Shown here one piece after another: positions 42,996 to 53,039 of a stretch of 64,000 nucleotides of DNA. The DNA lies in the NCBI GenBank assembly GCA_019914945.1, contig CM034102.1, positions 8,607,501 through 8,671,500 on the forward strand, written 5' to 3'. A model generated the notes under the pieces. That model was not told the DNA's origin, made no database searches, and worked only from the letters and a program-made list of their open reading frames with translations. The DNA comes from Typha latifolia (lineage: Eukaryota; Streptophyta; Magnoliopsida; Poales; Typhaceae). The stretch's first letter is position 1, and each line of letters opens with the position of its first letter. A program made the position numbers and the translations under genes.

Positions 42996-44330
42996 ATGAC
43001 GACCACCAGAGCCATGGCTGCACGGCAAGAAGATGAAGAGATTCTCCCAATAGAAGAGGGCAAAATGGTTGCGGGGACTTCCACTCGCGAAACCACCCGA
43101 TCTAATTGGAATACGGAAGAACGTAGTGTTCAAGCCGTGTTGGGGTCTCTATCTAAATAAATGGCCATCAACAACCAAATGATGATGGAGATGATGCGAG
43201 AATTATGGGCGACAAGGGAAGCCATGGCGAATGGGAACGCACCATCGACCCTACGACGCGAGTCCACATCCATGAACCCACCACCACCGGTTCAGCCTTT
43301 GCAACCACAAGAGCCGCTGCTACCACCACCCTATGGGCAGAGACAAGCAAGGATGGTTACACCAGGCCTAGTTGCAGGTGAACCCATCCGACGAGTGAAC
43401 CACTATGGAGACCACCTTGGAGATCAAGATCCGTGGGCGGGTCAATACGATCCGGAACCACGACGAGTTAATCAAAACCGAAGGAGGGATCATCAACCCT
43501 TCATGGTGCATCCTCCCCCGGTTAGACAAGGACATGATTCGGAACGAGAAAATGGCATCCGTGGACAAATCGTTCGTCTCGAATTCCCCAAGTTCAAAGG
43601 TGGCGATCCGATCGATTGGTTGTATAGGGCAGAGCAATTCTTCGCATACCAAGGTACAGCGGAAGAATAAAAGGTGATGCTTGCGAGCTTCCACCTTGAG
43701 GATGTGGCGCTTCATTGATTTCGAGCAGCCAATGCCAAATTGGCTATCGATACTTGGGCTAAATTTTGTGTTGATATCACACGGCAATTTGGAGCGTCGG
43801 GGTATGAAAACTTTGATGCTCTCCTCTCAAAGACAGTGCAAAAGACCACAGTTGGGGCATACCAAGAAGAATTTGAGAGGATAAGTAGCCGATGTCATCC
43901 ACCATGGACGGATCAGCAACTTCGCAGCACCTTCATCTCCGGGCTGCGGGGAGACATACAAGCCAATGTGAAGGCTTTAAGGCCTAGAACTTTAAAGGAG
44001 GCTTTCGAAGATGCGGTGCTTATGGAAGACAAACACAGGGCCATGAAGTTACACCTGAAATAGAGTTGGACAAACCAAGGAAGCCGCACTCAAGTTCAAC
44101 CAACCATAGCGGCAGGAAATATAACCGGAGTACCAAGAATTGTTGCTGCAGTGGTACCTTCTCGAGCGCCCTTGAAGCCATCCCAAGATGTGAAGTATGC
44201 ACCTAGAGGTCCGAGACGAGCACTCACACCTGCTCTCAAGTGGAGGAACGAAGGGCCAAAGGCCTATGCTTTCATTGTTATGAGAAGTTTGTACCCAGGC
44301 ATCGCTACGCTAAACTAATGTGATCTGTGA
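42996..44330 (+). pseudogene. A3 gag
   Basis: ATG at 42996 (MTTTRAMAARQEDEEILPIE). A stop at 43158 precedes 43161-43670 (MAINNQMMMEMMRELWATRE, LEFPKFKGGDPIDWLYRAEQ), a stop, then 43740-44063 (WAKFCVDITRQFGASGYENF, YQEEFERISSRCHPPWTDQQ). The knuckle (CFHCYEKFVPRHRYAK) has lost its last Cys. Confidence 0.87.
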
Positions 44331-44385
44331 TGCTAATCGACGGATTGGAGGAGGCTGTAGATGAGTTTGCACTGAAAATGAAGGT

Positions 44386-45000
44386 GTGGCTAGACATCAA
44401 GGAGAAGAAGCTGGGGAGCAACCCGTGGAGGACATGATAGCCGAAATCTCTCTCCACGCCTATTCGGGGACTGCTGCGCCAAAAGGTGTAGTCAAGAAAA
44501 CCACAGTGAGAATCTTGATTGACACCGGGTCCACCCACAACTTCATTGACAAGAGGCTCCTTAGGGAGATTGGGCTCGAGTCGAAACCCACGGAAGGGTT
44601 CGATGTGACGATTAGAGATGGCACTACATTGCGAGCAGATTTTATTTGTGGAGGAGTAGAATTAAGGGTGCAAGGCCAAACTTTCACATTGGATCTTTAT
44701 CTGTTGGCCTTGTGAGCTGCCGACATTATTTTGGGGACTCAATGGCTTCAAAGCTTGGGGCTCATAACATTTGATTTCTCAAATCTCACACTGATATTTT
44801 AGAGGAACGATCAAAGGGTGCTGCTGGATAGAAATCAACGTGGCAAGGGCCAACATTGCAACCACTTGTGGGCTTTCCTTGTGCAGGGGACCGAGGTCTA
44901 CTATTGCAAATGGTTGTTGTTGAAACAGAACATCCACCACCATGGAAAATAGCCGCTGACATGCAAGAGATGCTGTAGGAGTTCCAGGATCTCTTCGAGG
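44386..45000 (+). pseudogene. A3 protease
   Basis: Open 44386-44715: VEDMIAEISLHAYSGTAAPK, VKKTTVRILIDTGSTHNFID with an intact D-T-G, FICGGVELRVQGQTFTLDLY, then a TGA; GTQWLQSLGLITFDFSNLTL continues after it. About ten codons before the active site (KTLRVN) are deleted. Confidence 0.86.
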
Positions 45001-45588
45001 AACCCCGAGGACTGCCGCCGACTCGTCGGCACGACCACCGCATCCAAATCATTCTAGGGGCTGAACCAGCAAATGTCCGACCCTATCGATACCCGCATGT
45101 CCAGAAGGAAAAGATTAGTAAATCGTTGGCGGAAAAGCTCGAGCAAGGGATTATTCAACCGAGTAGAAGTGCCTACTCGTCGCCGGTGTTGCTGGTTCGG
45201 AAGAAAGACGGGAGTTGGCGATTTTGCGTCGACTATCGAGCCTTGAATGCAATTACTATCAAGGACTGAAATCCAATACCGGTGATCGAGGAGTTGCTGG
45301 ATGAACTCACAGGGTCGGCCTACTTCATCAAACTTGACTTAAGAGCGGGGTACCATCAAATCCGCGTCGACCTAAAAGATGTGCACAAAACGGCGTTTCG
45401 AACTCACGATGGCCACTATGAGTTTCGAATCATACCGTTTGGGCTCACCAATGCACCGACCACCTTCCAAGGGCTAATGAATGACCTTTTCCGCCCGCTT
45501 TTGCGTCGGTACGTGCTCGTCTTCTTTGACGATATTCTAGTGTATAGTAGGAATTAGAGCGAGCACTTGCGGCATGTGCAGGAGGTAT
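45001..45588 (+). pseudogene. A3 reverse transcriptase, truncated
   Basis: [37 protein letters not shown] then TGA, then 45282-45557: [52 protein letters not shown] and a stop. Cut at [10 protein letters not shown] by the A4 LTR. Confidence 0.88.
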
Positions 45589-46835
45589 TGATACGATCAC
45601 ACCTCTGGCTATGGAGCTCTGATACCAGCTTGATACGATCTCGCCTTTTTGGTGAAGGGTCGATCTCTTCCAATTCTTGATCTGGACTAGATCTGGCACG
45701 GAACTTTGAAATAAGATCCCGAAATATTCCGCCGTTGGATCGATGTGAAATTTTGATATTTGTCGTCCTAGAAAAGAGCTTTCCAACAAATCAAGTTTCA
45801 GGCGAATCGGAGTTGTGGATCTTGAGATATCGTCCGTTTAGTGGACGAACATCAGGATGCCCTGTTTTGGTTTCGTGGATGGAGGCACGACATCCTAGGT
45901 AATGATGGTTGGTGGAGGACTGGCGTTAATGTGGTGGCACCGGTGAAAAGTGATGGTGGAAGGGTTGTGGTTGATGGAAGGATTAGAGCTACATCCGATT
46001 CCGCCATTGGATCGATGTGAAATTTTGATATGTTGTCGCCCTAGAAAAGAGCTTTCCAACAAATCAAGTTTCAGGCGAATCGGAGTTGGGGATCTCGAGA
46101 TATCATTCGTTTAGTGGACAAATATCAGGATGCTCTGTTTTGGATCCGTGGATGGAGGCACGAGATCCGGTAATGGTGGATGGTGGACCGACGTAAATGT
46201 GGTGGCACCGGAGAAAAGTGATGGTGGAAGGGTTGTGGTTGATGGAAGGATTAGGGCAAGTGTTGGATAGATTGGACGAAGGGGGAGAAGAGGGCCACCC
46301 CTAAGGGACTAGGGTGATTAACCGGACGAGGGAGGTTAGAAGCGGCGTCGCCGGGGATTGAGAGAACGGGAGCGAAGAAGGCGAAGGAGGCAAGGCAAAA
46401 CTCAATCTCAATAATCAATGTTCAATTTGGTTGCCTACCACATCCTTTTATAGGCTAACCAACAACTCAAATTAACCCTAAAAACACAATTTTCGTCGAC
46501 CGCGTTCGAACTCGCCCGACCGCGTTCGAACGCACCGAGTTCGCTCTTCTGGATTTGCGAACGCGATGCAAGCGTTCGAACGCGCAATCGAATGCACCTG
46601 TCGGTATTTGTGAACGCGATGCAGGCGTTCACAGTGCGTTCGAATGCACAGTACATTCTCTTCACCACGTTCACAACCCTGTTCACAAACCGCGTTCGAA
46701 CTCACTCCACCCGCGTTCAAACGCGACTTACAGAAAACTTATTTTAATGGAAATTAAACACTAAAACATGAAATAAAAACACTCCTAAAGTGAATCCATG
46801 CTCGAGACGACGTCGGTGAAGTCCGAATCGTATCA
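45589..46835 (-). repeat. 3' LTR of A4 (1247 bp) with a ~255-bp tandem duplication
   Basis: Termini TGATACGATTCGG (46835) and ATCGTATCA (45589). About 45720-45985 and 45990-46240 are two copies of the same U5/leader segment (TTGGATCGATGTGAAATTTT ... GTTGTGGTTGATGGAAGGAT). That accounts for the 255-bp excess over the 992-bp 5' LTR. A primer-site copy lies near 45628. TTCGAA array 46490-46730, TATA box about 46446. Confidence 0.87.
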
Positions 46836-46910
46836 ATCCACCACGCTTCTGCAACCTTGTCCTCAAGGTTTGAAGTTTGGAAAGCGATCCATGATATCTG
46901 AATCTAGCTC

Positions 46911-47576
46911 CTAGGTAGACTCGTCAGTAGATTTGCCCAGCCACTCAATTAGCACTTCAGTCTCTAATCTGATCCCATGGCGTCTTCTCCTGCGGCCTAA
47001 TACTTGGACCGGTTCAGTGGGGCCATCCTCCTCCATTAGTTCAGGTAAGGCCAAACGCACCACATGGTTAGGCCCGATCTGGGCCTTCAATGCTGATACA
47101 TGGAAGACCGGATGTATCCTAGTTCCTTCAGGTAGGTCCAACCGGTAAGCTACTGGACTGATTCGTTGTAGCACTCGGTACGGACCATAGTACTTGTAAC
47201 CCAACTTTTGGTTCAAAATTGGTCTCAATGTGGATTGTCGATACGGTTGAGCTCGAACGAACACCAATTGATCCACCTCAAATTCTCGCTCACGTTGGCC
47301 TTTGTCATGAGTTTGCTTCATGCAGTTTTGGGTTGTGGCTAGGTGAGTCTTGAGCAGTCTCAATGTTTCATCTTGATCAGCAAGCTCCAAGTCAAGCTCA
47401 GTACTATCCGCCGCCACGAGTCTATCATAGGCACGCAAGACAGGGGGAGTGCGCCCATAAACCGCCTCAAAGGGGGTCATGCCGATGCTAGAGTGATGAG
47501 CAGTATTGTATGACCACTCAGCCCATGGAAGGAATTTGACCCAATCCTTTGGTCGTTCCGCCACAAAGCATCGCAA
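46911..47576 (-). pseudogene. A4 integrase C-terminal half
   Basis: 221 open codons, one frame off the main ORF: AEWSYNTAHHSSIGMTPFEA, VYGRTPPVLRAYDRL, QREREFEVDQLVFVRAQPYR, KYYGPYRVLQRISPVAYRLD, IHPVFHVSALKAQIG, then a chromodomain-like tail TEVLIEWLGKSTDEST with TAG where Trp of the usual TWE is expected. The frameshift lies at about 47570-47590, after VVNRG. Apart from that and the TAG, the domain looks complete. Confidence 0.88.
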
Positions 47577-50217
47577 GTATTGCTCCAGTCCCGCGATTCA
47601 CCACCTCGGTTTGGCCATCCGTCTCGGGGTGATAAGCTGAACTCAGGTTGATTTGAGTCCCTTGCAATCTGAAGAACTCGGACCAAAACTCACTGATGAA
47701 GATGCGATCCCAGTCTGATACGATCGTCCTAGGCATCCCATGCAAGCGTGCCACTTCCCGAACAAAAATTTCAGCAACCCTTTTTGCTGAAAACGGGTGA
47801 GACAATGTTATGAAATGAGCATATTTGCTCAATCTATCCACCACAACAAACACCATCGATTGTCCCCGAACCTCCGGCAGCCCCTCGATGAAGTCCATGG
47901 AGATATCCTCCCAAATACGCTCTGGTATAGGTAGTGGTTGTAGCAGCCCGCTAGGCTTGAGTGCCTCCAATTTGACTCGTTGGCAGATTTGACATTCACG
48001 CACATACTTTTTCACGTCCGTCTTCATTGCTGTCCATATACAGTTTTGGGCCAGCCGCTTGTAGGTACGTAATACCCCTTCATGCCCTGCTATAGGAGTA
48101 TCATGGAAGTGTGCCATCAATAGTCTCCGTAGCTCTTCGTTCCGGGGTACCTTGATTCGCCCGGACTCTAGTACTAACCCATCGTGCTCCTCGTGCTCGG
48201 GGTGGCTTGAGGGGTTCTCTCTCAACTCCTCCATGAGTTGGACCAGCTCACTATCCTCTGCACTAGCTCTCCGCAGATCTGAGAAGAAAGGAAAGGTGGG
48301 CGCCGAGAAAGAAGCGAGCTCCCTTGCGACCCCTTCATTTGGAAGTTCAAGTAGCGGTTGGTTTCCATCTAGCAGCACTCTCTTGTCATTTCTCCAAAAC
48401 GTCAATGTGAGGCTTGTAAAATCAAATGTCACGGGCCCCAAGCTTCGAAGCCATTGGGTCTCCAAAACAATATCGGCACCTTGTAAGGCCAACGGATAAA
48501 GATCCAATGTGAAAGTTTGGCCTTGCACCTTCAATTCCGCACCTCCACAAATAGAATCCGCTCGCAATGTGGTGCCATCTCCGATCGTCACATCGAACCC
48601 TTCCGTGGGTTCCGACTCGAGCCCAATCTTCCTAAGGAGCCTCTTGTCAATGAAGTTGTGGGTGGACCCAGTGTCAATCAAGATTCTCACTGTGGTTTTC
48701 TTGACTACCCCGTTCACCCGCAAGGTCTTTGGCGTAGCTGTCCCCGAATACGCGTGGAGGGAGATTTCGGCTATCCTGTCCTCCACGGGTTGCTCCTCAA
48801 TTTCTTCTCCTTGATGTCCAGCCACATCTGCACCTTCAGCTGCAAACTCGTCCTCCGCTTCCTCCAATCCATCGATTAGCATCACCGATCCCATTAGTTT
48901 AGCGCAGCGATGCCCGGGTACAAACTTCTCATCACAACGAAAGCATAGGCCCTTGGCTCTTCTTTCTTCTACTTGGGCTGGTGTGAGTGCTCGTCCTGGA
49001 CCTCTAGGTGCATACTTCACATCTTGGGATGGCTTCAAGGGTGCTCGAGGAGGTACCACTGTAGCAGCAACCCTTGGTACTCCGATAGTATTTCCCGCCG
49101 CTATGTTTGGTTGAGCTTGATTGCGGCTTCCTTGGCTCATCCAACTCTGTTTCCAGTGTATCTTCATGGCCCTATGTTTGTCTTCCATAAGCACCGCATC
49201 TTCGAAGGCCTCCTTTAAGGTTCTAGGTCTTAAAACCCTCATATCGGCTTGTATGTCACCCCGCAGCCCGGAGATAAAGGTGCTGTGAAGTTGCTGATCC
49301 GTCCATGGTGGATGACATCGGCTACTAATCCTCTCAAATTCTTCTTGGTATGACCCAACCGTGGTCTTTTGCACAGTCTTTGAGAGGAGAGCATCAAAGT
49401 CTTCATATCCCGATGCTCCAAATCGTCGTGTGATATCGGTGCAAAATTCAGCCCAAGTTTCGATAGCCTCAGTGGCATTAGCTGCTCGAAACCAATGAAG
49501 CGCCGCATCCTCAAGGTGGAAGCTCGCAAGTGTCACCTTGTACTCTTCCGCCGTTCCTTGGTATGCAAAGAATTGCTCCGCCCTATACAACCAATCGATC
49601 GGGTTGCCACCTTTGAACTTGGGGAATTCGAGACGCACGACTTGTCCACGGATGCCATTGTCTCGTTCCGGATCATGTCCTTGTCTAACCGGGGGAGGAT
49701 GCACCATGAAGGGTTGATGATCCCACCTTCGATTTTGATTAACTTGTTGTGGTTCCGGATCGTATTGACCCGCCCATGGATCTTGATCTCCAAGGTGGTC
49801 TCCATAGTGGTTCACCCGTTGGATGGGTTCACCTGCAACTGGACCTGGTGTAACCATCCTTGCTTGCCTCTGCCCATAGGGTGGTGGTAGCAGCGGCTCT
49901 TGTGGTTGCAAAGGCTGAACCGGTGGCGGTGGGTTCAACGGGGTGGACTCGCGTCGTGGGGTCGATGGTGCTTTCCCGTTCGACATTGCTTCCCTTGTCG
50001 CCCGTAGTTCCCGCATCATCTCCATCATCATCTGATTGTTGATTACCATCTGCTCTGAAAGAGACCCCAGCACGGCTTGAACACTAGGTTCTTCCGCATT
50101 CCGATTAGATCGGGCGGTTCCGCGGGTGGAAGTCCCCGCAATAGTTTCTCCCTCCTCTATTGGGAGAATCTCTTCTTCATCATCTCGCCGTGCAGCCATG
50201 GATCCGGTTGTCGTCAT
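47518..50217 (-). CDS. A4 gag-protease-integrase fusion, 899 codons
   Basis: One open frame from ATG 50217 (MTTTGSMAARRDDEEEILPI); it is also open upstream to 50466 through the primer site into the LTR. Residues ~1-480 are gag: MMMEMMRELRATREAMSNGK, LEFPKFKGGNPIDWLYRAEQ, knuckle CFRCDEKFVPGHRC near 422. Residues ~510-620 are protease, LIDTGSTHNFID with intact D-T-G. At about 620 LLDGNQP joins LLELPNEGVARELASF, skipping RT and RNase H. Residues ~620-899 are integrase: H2C2 finger (HFHDTPIAGHEG, CQICQRVK) and the DDE core with Asp in MDFIEGLP, Asp in SDWDR and Glu in DGQTE exactly 35 residues later. The frame is lost after VVNRG. It could make particles and a partial integrase but cannot reverse-transcribe itself. 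Confidence 0.92.
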   Translation of the reverse strand: MTTTGSMAARRDDEEEILPIEEGETIAGTSTRGTARSNRNAEEPSVQAVLGSLSEQMVINNQMMMEMMRELRATREAMSNGKAPSTPRRESTPLNPPPPVQPLQPQEPLLPPPYGQRQARMVTPGPVAGEPIQRVNHYGDHLGDQDPWAGQYDPEPQQVNQNRRWDHQPFMVHPPPVRQGHDPERDNGIRGQVVRLEFPKFKGGNPIDWLYRAEQFFAYQGTAEEYKVTLASFHLEDAALHWFRAANATEAIETWAEFCTDITRRFGASGYEDFDALLSKTVQKTTVGSYQEEFERISSRCHPPWTDQQLHSTFISGLRGDIQADMRVLRPRTLKEAFEDAVLMEDKHRAMKIHWKQSWMSQGSRNQAQPNIAAGNTIGVPRVAATVVPPRAPLKPSQDVKYAPRGPGRALTPAQVEERRAKGLCFRCDEKFVPGHRCAKLMGSVMLIDGLEEAEDEFAAEGADVAGHQGEEIEEQPVEDRIAEISLHAYSGTATPKTLRVNGVVKKTTVRILIDTGSTHNFIDKRLLRKIGLESEPTEGFDVTIGDGTTLRADSICGGAELKVQGQTFTLDLYPLALQGADIVLETQWLRSLGPVTFDFTSLTLTFWRNDKRVLLDGNQPLLELPNEGVARELASFSAPTFPFFSDLRRASAEDSELVQLMEELRENPSSHPEHEEHDGLVLESGRIKVPRNEELRRLLMAHFHDTPIAGHEGVLRTYKRLAQNCIWTAMKTDVKKYVRECQICQRVKLEALKPSGLLQPLPIPERIWEDISMDFIEGLPEVRGQSMVFVVVDRLSKYAHFITLSHPFSAKRVAEIFVREVARLHGMPRTIVSDWDRIFISEFWSEFFRLQGTQINLSSAYHPETDGQTEVVNRGTGAILAMLCGGTTKGLGQIPSMG

Positions 50218-50239
50218 TGGAAGCGCTTGTCTGAGGAAC

Positions 50240-50259
50240 GGTGGCTCTGATACCAAGCT
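50240..50259 (-). other. Primer-binding site of A4
   Basis: Minus reading GCTTGGTATCAGAGCCACCG directly after the LTR end at 50260; exact initiator-Met match over TGGTATCAGAGCC. Confidence 0.85.
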
Positions 50260-51251
50260 TGATACGATCACGCCTCTGGCTATGGAGCTATGATACCAGC
50301 TTGATACGATCTCGCCTTTTTGGTGAAGGGTCGATCTCTTCCAATTATTGATCTGGACTAGATCTGGCACGGAACTTTGAAATAAGATCCCGAAATATTC
50401 CGCCGTCGAATTGACGTGAAATTTTGATATATTGTAGGCCCGGAAAAGAGCTTTCCAAAAAATCATGTTTCAGGCGAATCGGAGTTGGGGATCTTGAGAT
50501 ATCGTTCCTTTAGTGTACGAATATCAGGATGCTCTATTTTGGATCCGTGGATGGAGGCACGAGATCCTAGGTAATGGTGGATGGTGGACCGACGTTAATG
50601 TGGTGGCACCGAAGAAAAGTGATGGTGGAAGGGTTGTGGTTGATGGAAGGATTAGGGCAAGTGTTGGATAGATTGGACGAAGGGGGAGAAGAGGGCCACC
50701 CCTAAGGGACTAGGGTGATTAACCGGACGAGGGAGGTTAGAAGCGGCGTCGCCGGGGATTGAGAGAACGGGAGCGAAGAAGGCGAAGGAGGCAAGGCAAA
50801 ACTCAATCTCAATAATCAATGTTCAATTTGGTTGCCTACCACATCCTTTTATAGGCTAACCAACAACTCAAATTAACCCTAAAAACACAATTTTCGTCGA
50901 CCGCGTTCGAACTCGCCCGACTGCGTTCGAACGCACTGAGTTCGCTCTTCTGGATTTGCGAACGCGATGCAGGCGTTCGAACGCGCAATCGAACGCGCCT
51001 GTCGGTATTTGAGAACGCGATGTAGGCGTTCACAGTGCGTTCGAACGCACCGCGTTCGAACGCACAGTACATTCTCTTCACCACGTTCACAACCCCGTTC
51101 ACAAACCGCGTTCGAACTCACTCCACCCGCGTTCAAACGCGACTTACAGAAAACTTAGTTTAATGGAAATTAAACACTAAAACATGAAATAAAAACACTC
51201 CTAAAGTGAATCCATGCTCGAGACGACATCGGTGAAGTTCGAATCGTATCA
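50260..51251 (-). repeat. 5' LTR of A4 (992 bp)
   Basis: Starts TGATACGATTCGA at 51251; ends ATCGTATCA at 50260 after one internal 42-bp primer-site unit (CTGGTATCATAGCTCC). TTCGAA array 50890-51150, TATA box at about 50848-50856. Confidence 0.88.
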
Positions 51252-51500
51252 TTCTCCTAACTTCTAATCTCTCTCGACTGTCGAGCTACCCCTCTTCTTT
51301 GGGATCTCGACCATTTCATTCTCTTCATCTACATCCTTTAACCACTTCCACAATCCACCTTCATCTCCATATCCATCCATAACCCTAACATCCACTCCAC
51401 CTGTCATCACTACCATTTCCCACGTTATTCCATGTTTTCGTCTCTACTACAGTTCGAATCTGTGAAGGGCATAAATATGGAAGTTGTAGATCTGGAGATT
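51252..51500 (+). repeat. Fragment of a family C LTR
   Basis: TTCTCCTAACTTCTAATCTC to GAAGGGCATAAATATGGAAG matches the leader part of C LTRs (55590-55800, and 39360-39560 inverted). It indicates another C insertion at the A4 border. Confidence 0.7.
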
Positions 51501-51845
51501 AACGACCTTATCCATTAAGGTTGATATTATTTTGATATGTGTAGAATATTCTATGAATATTTTTCTGAAACTGCGCAGAGTTGGATTTAGCTAATTAAGT
51601 AAAATCTTAACCTACTAAGACTCTAACTAAACCAAATAACCAAATAAGATAATTCGAGTTTTGATCATGATAGAGTTTATATCTTGATGTTCCTTGAGCC
51701 ATTGAACGTGACAAAAAAAAAAATTTTAGTGGAAGATGGATTTCACTTAGGGCTTTCATAGTTTCTAGAATTTTTTTGGCTTTCTTGTTATTTTTTGTAT
51801 GCTTTGGGCATGTGTTAAATCTTGAGATCTATTTTTTTTTATAGA

Positions 51846-52616
51846 ATGCGTAAAAAAGTTACAATTTCTAAGAAGCCAAGGCCACCTTCCTCACTATCTT
51901 TGACTCCCATATTTTCTTCATCAAATGCTGCAAGCAAATACAAACACAACTTTGAAACTCGTCCGATAATTTGTGAGCGGCCTATAGTTATCTCATATTC
52001 TACCGCCCTGGGGATTGAAAAGTTGTTCACTGAGCGAGGATGGCTGTCAGTGTGTCGGATGGATGGGACAACGTATGTGGAGGTTGTTCGAGAATTTTAT
52101 AGTAATTCCACTCTTTTGGAACGATGTATACGGTCCACAATCCGTGGTGTATCCGTGTACTTGGACTCTGATGTCATCCATGCTAAATTCCAACTTTCTG
52201 ATGACGAGTTCGAGTATCCCTCTTCTAAGCCTCTCCCTGTTGTTCAAGATTATGCAAGTGATGCCTTAATACAAAGGGAAGAGTGGATAGGTAACATGAT
52301 GCCACATACAAAACTAACATTTGTGGCTCGCATGTTACATCTCATATGTTTATATAACATCACTCCGAAGACTCAGCATTCCAGTATCAGTCAGGACTAG
52401 GCCTTCCTCCTTCATGCAATGCTATCTGGTGTTTCAATTGATTTGGCTACTATTATATATAATTCTATTGTGACAGCTGCACAAAAAGAAGCTCCCCGTG
52501 AAGGTTTGCCGTTTGGGATCTTTATTACCAAAACTATGCACACGGAGTGGTGTAAGAGTGGACTCCATAGAAGCATTAGTTACTGCTTAGAAACCATTGG
52601 ATCGGATCACAATTAA
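51846..52616 (+). pseudogene. Transposase_32-like plant transposon protein (broken by one stop)
   Basis: ATG at 51846 (MRKKVTISKKPRP). N-terminal part: ALGIEKLFTERGWLSVCRMD, VEVVREFYSN, IRSTIRGVSVYLDSDVIHAK; then EEWIGNMMPHTKLTFVARML, HLICLYNITPKTQ, an in-frame TAG at 52398-52400, and in the same frame FLLHAMLSGVSIDLATIIYN and GLPFGIFITK. The order (R-E-F-Y, R-G-V, N-x-x-P-K/R, G-L-P-x-G) is that of the 'putative plant transposon protein' domain. Biochemical function unknown. It lies between copia gag and the 3' LTR, with a polypurine tract downstream. Family call is from memory of the pattern, not a search. Confidence 0.72.
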
Positions 52617-52902
52617 ACGGAGTCAAGCTCATGATCCACCTTCTCCTTACAAGCAAACCTCCTCTTCCGTCGTTGAACGTCGATCACACTGAGAACTCTC
52701 TTCTGAGGACAGCTCCAATGATGAATTCTATCAATCTGAGGGAGAGTTTCCACATATCACTAAAAGGTTTGATCAGCTTAGCACTCAGGTGCATTACTTG
52801 CAGTTGGCTGTGAACGACTTAAGGGCTGAGCAAGCTCGTCAGGGGACCGTGCTCGACTCAGTGTTGTCTATTCTTCATCATCAGTTTCTCCCTAGTGCTT
52901 AG
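52617..52902 (+). pseudogene. Coiled-coil tail of the Transposase_32-like protein
   Basis: After the stop at 52614-52616 and a frame change: SSEDSSNDEFYQSEGEFPHI, TKRFDQLSTQVHYLQLAVND, LRAEQARQGTVLDSVLSILH. This acidic-Ser linker plus heptad-like helix is usual for the C-terminus of such proteins. It ends at TAG 52900-52902. Confidence 0.6.
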
Positions 52903-53024
52903 ACTTTGGTAATTTGTGTCAAAAAGGGGGAGAGATAGTTTAGAAGAGATCATGTGTTTACGGTAGTAAGGAGTGAGTTTAGGAGTTTAGGGGGAGTACA
53001 TTGTATGCTAATTTGTCACAAATT

Positions 53025-53039
53025 ATCAAAGGGGGAGAT
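53025..53039 (+). other. Polypurine tract of Co3
   Basis: ATCAAAGGGGGAGAT immediately before LTR start TGTTAGG. A second copy of AAAAAGGGGGAGAGAT lies at 52921. This is the classic copia plus-strand primer. Confidence 0.85.

Larger units (their letters stand above)
41990..45588 (+). mobile_element. Ty3/gypsy A3: LTR, gag, protease, partial RT
   Basis: 5' LTR 41990-42953, primer site 42955-42970 (TTGGTATCAGAGCC), gag, protease, RT to 45588, where the inverted A4 element begins. No 3' half. Confidence 0.87.
45589..51251 (-). mobile_element. Ty3/gypsy A4, two LTRs, RT-RNase H deleted
   Basis: Minus strand: 5' LTR 50260-51251, primer site 50240-50259, gag-protease-integrase frame 47518-50217, integrase C-terminus 46911-47576, polypurine region (about 46836-46855), 3' LTR 45589-46835. 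RT and RNase H are missing by an in-frame fusion at about 48355. Flanks GGTAT and TTCTC do not match, so an end was lost. It has the best-preserved coding frame in the window. Confidence 0.9.

Noticed and set aside
45584..51256. Target-site duplication for A4
   Set aside because: GGTAT against TTCTC; no match.
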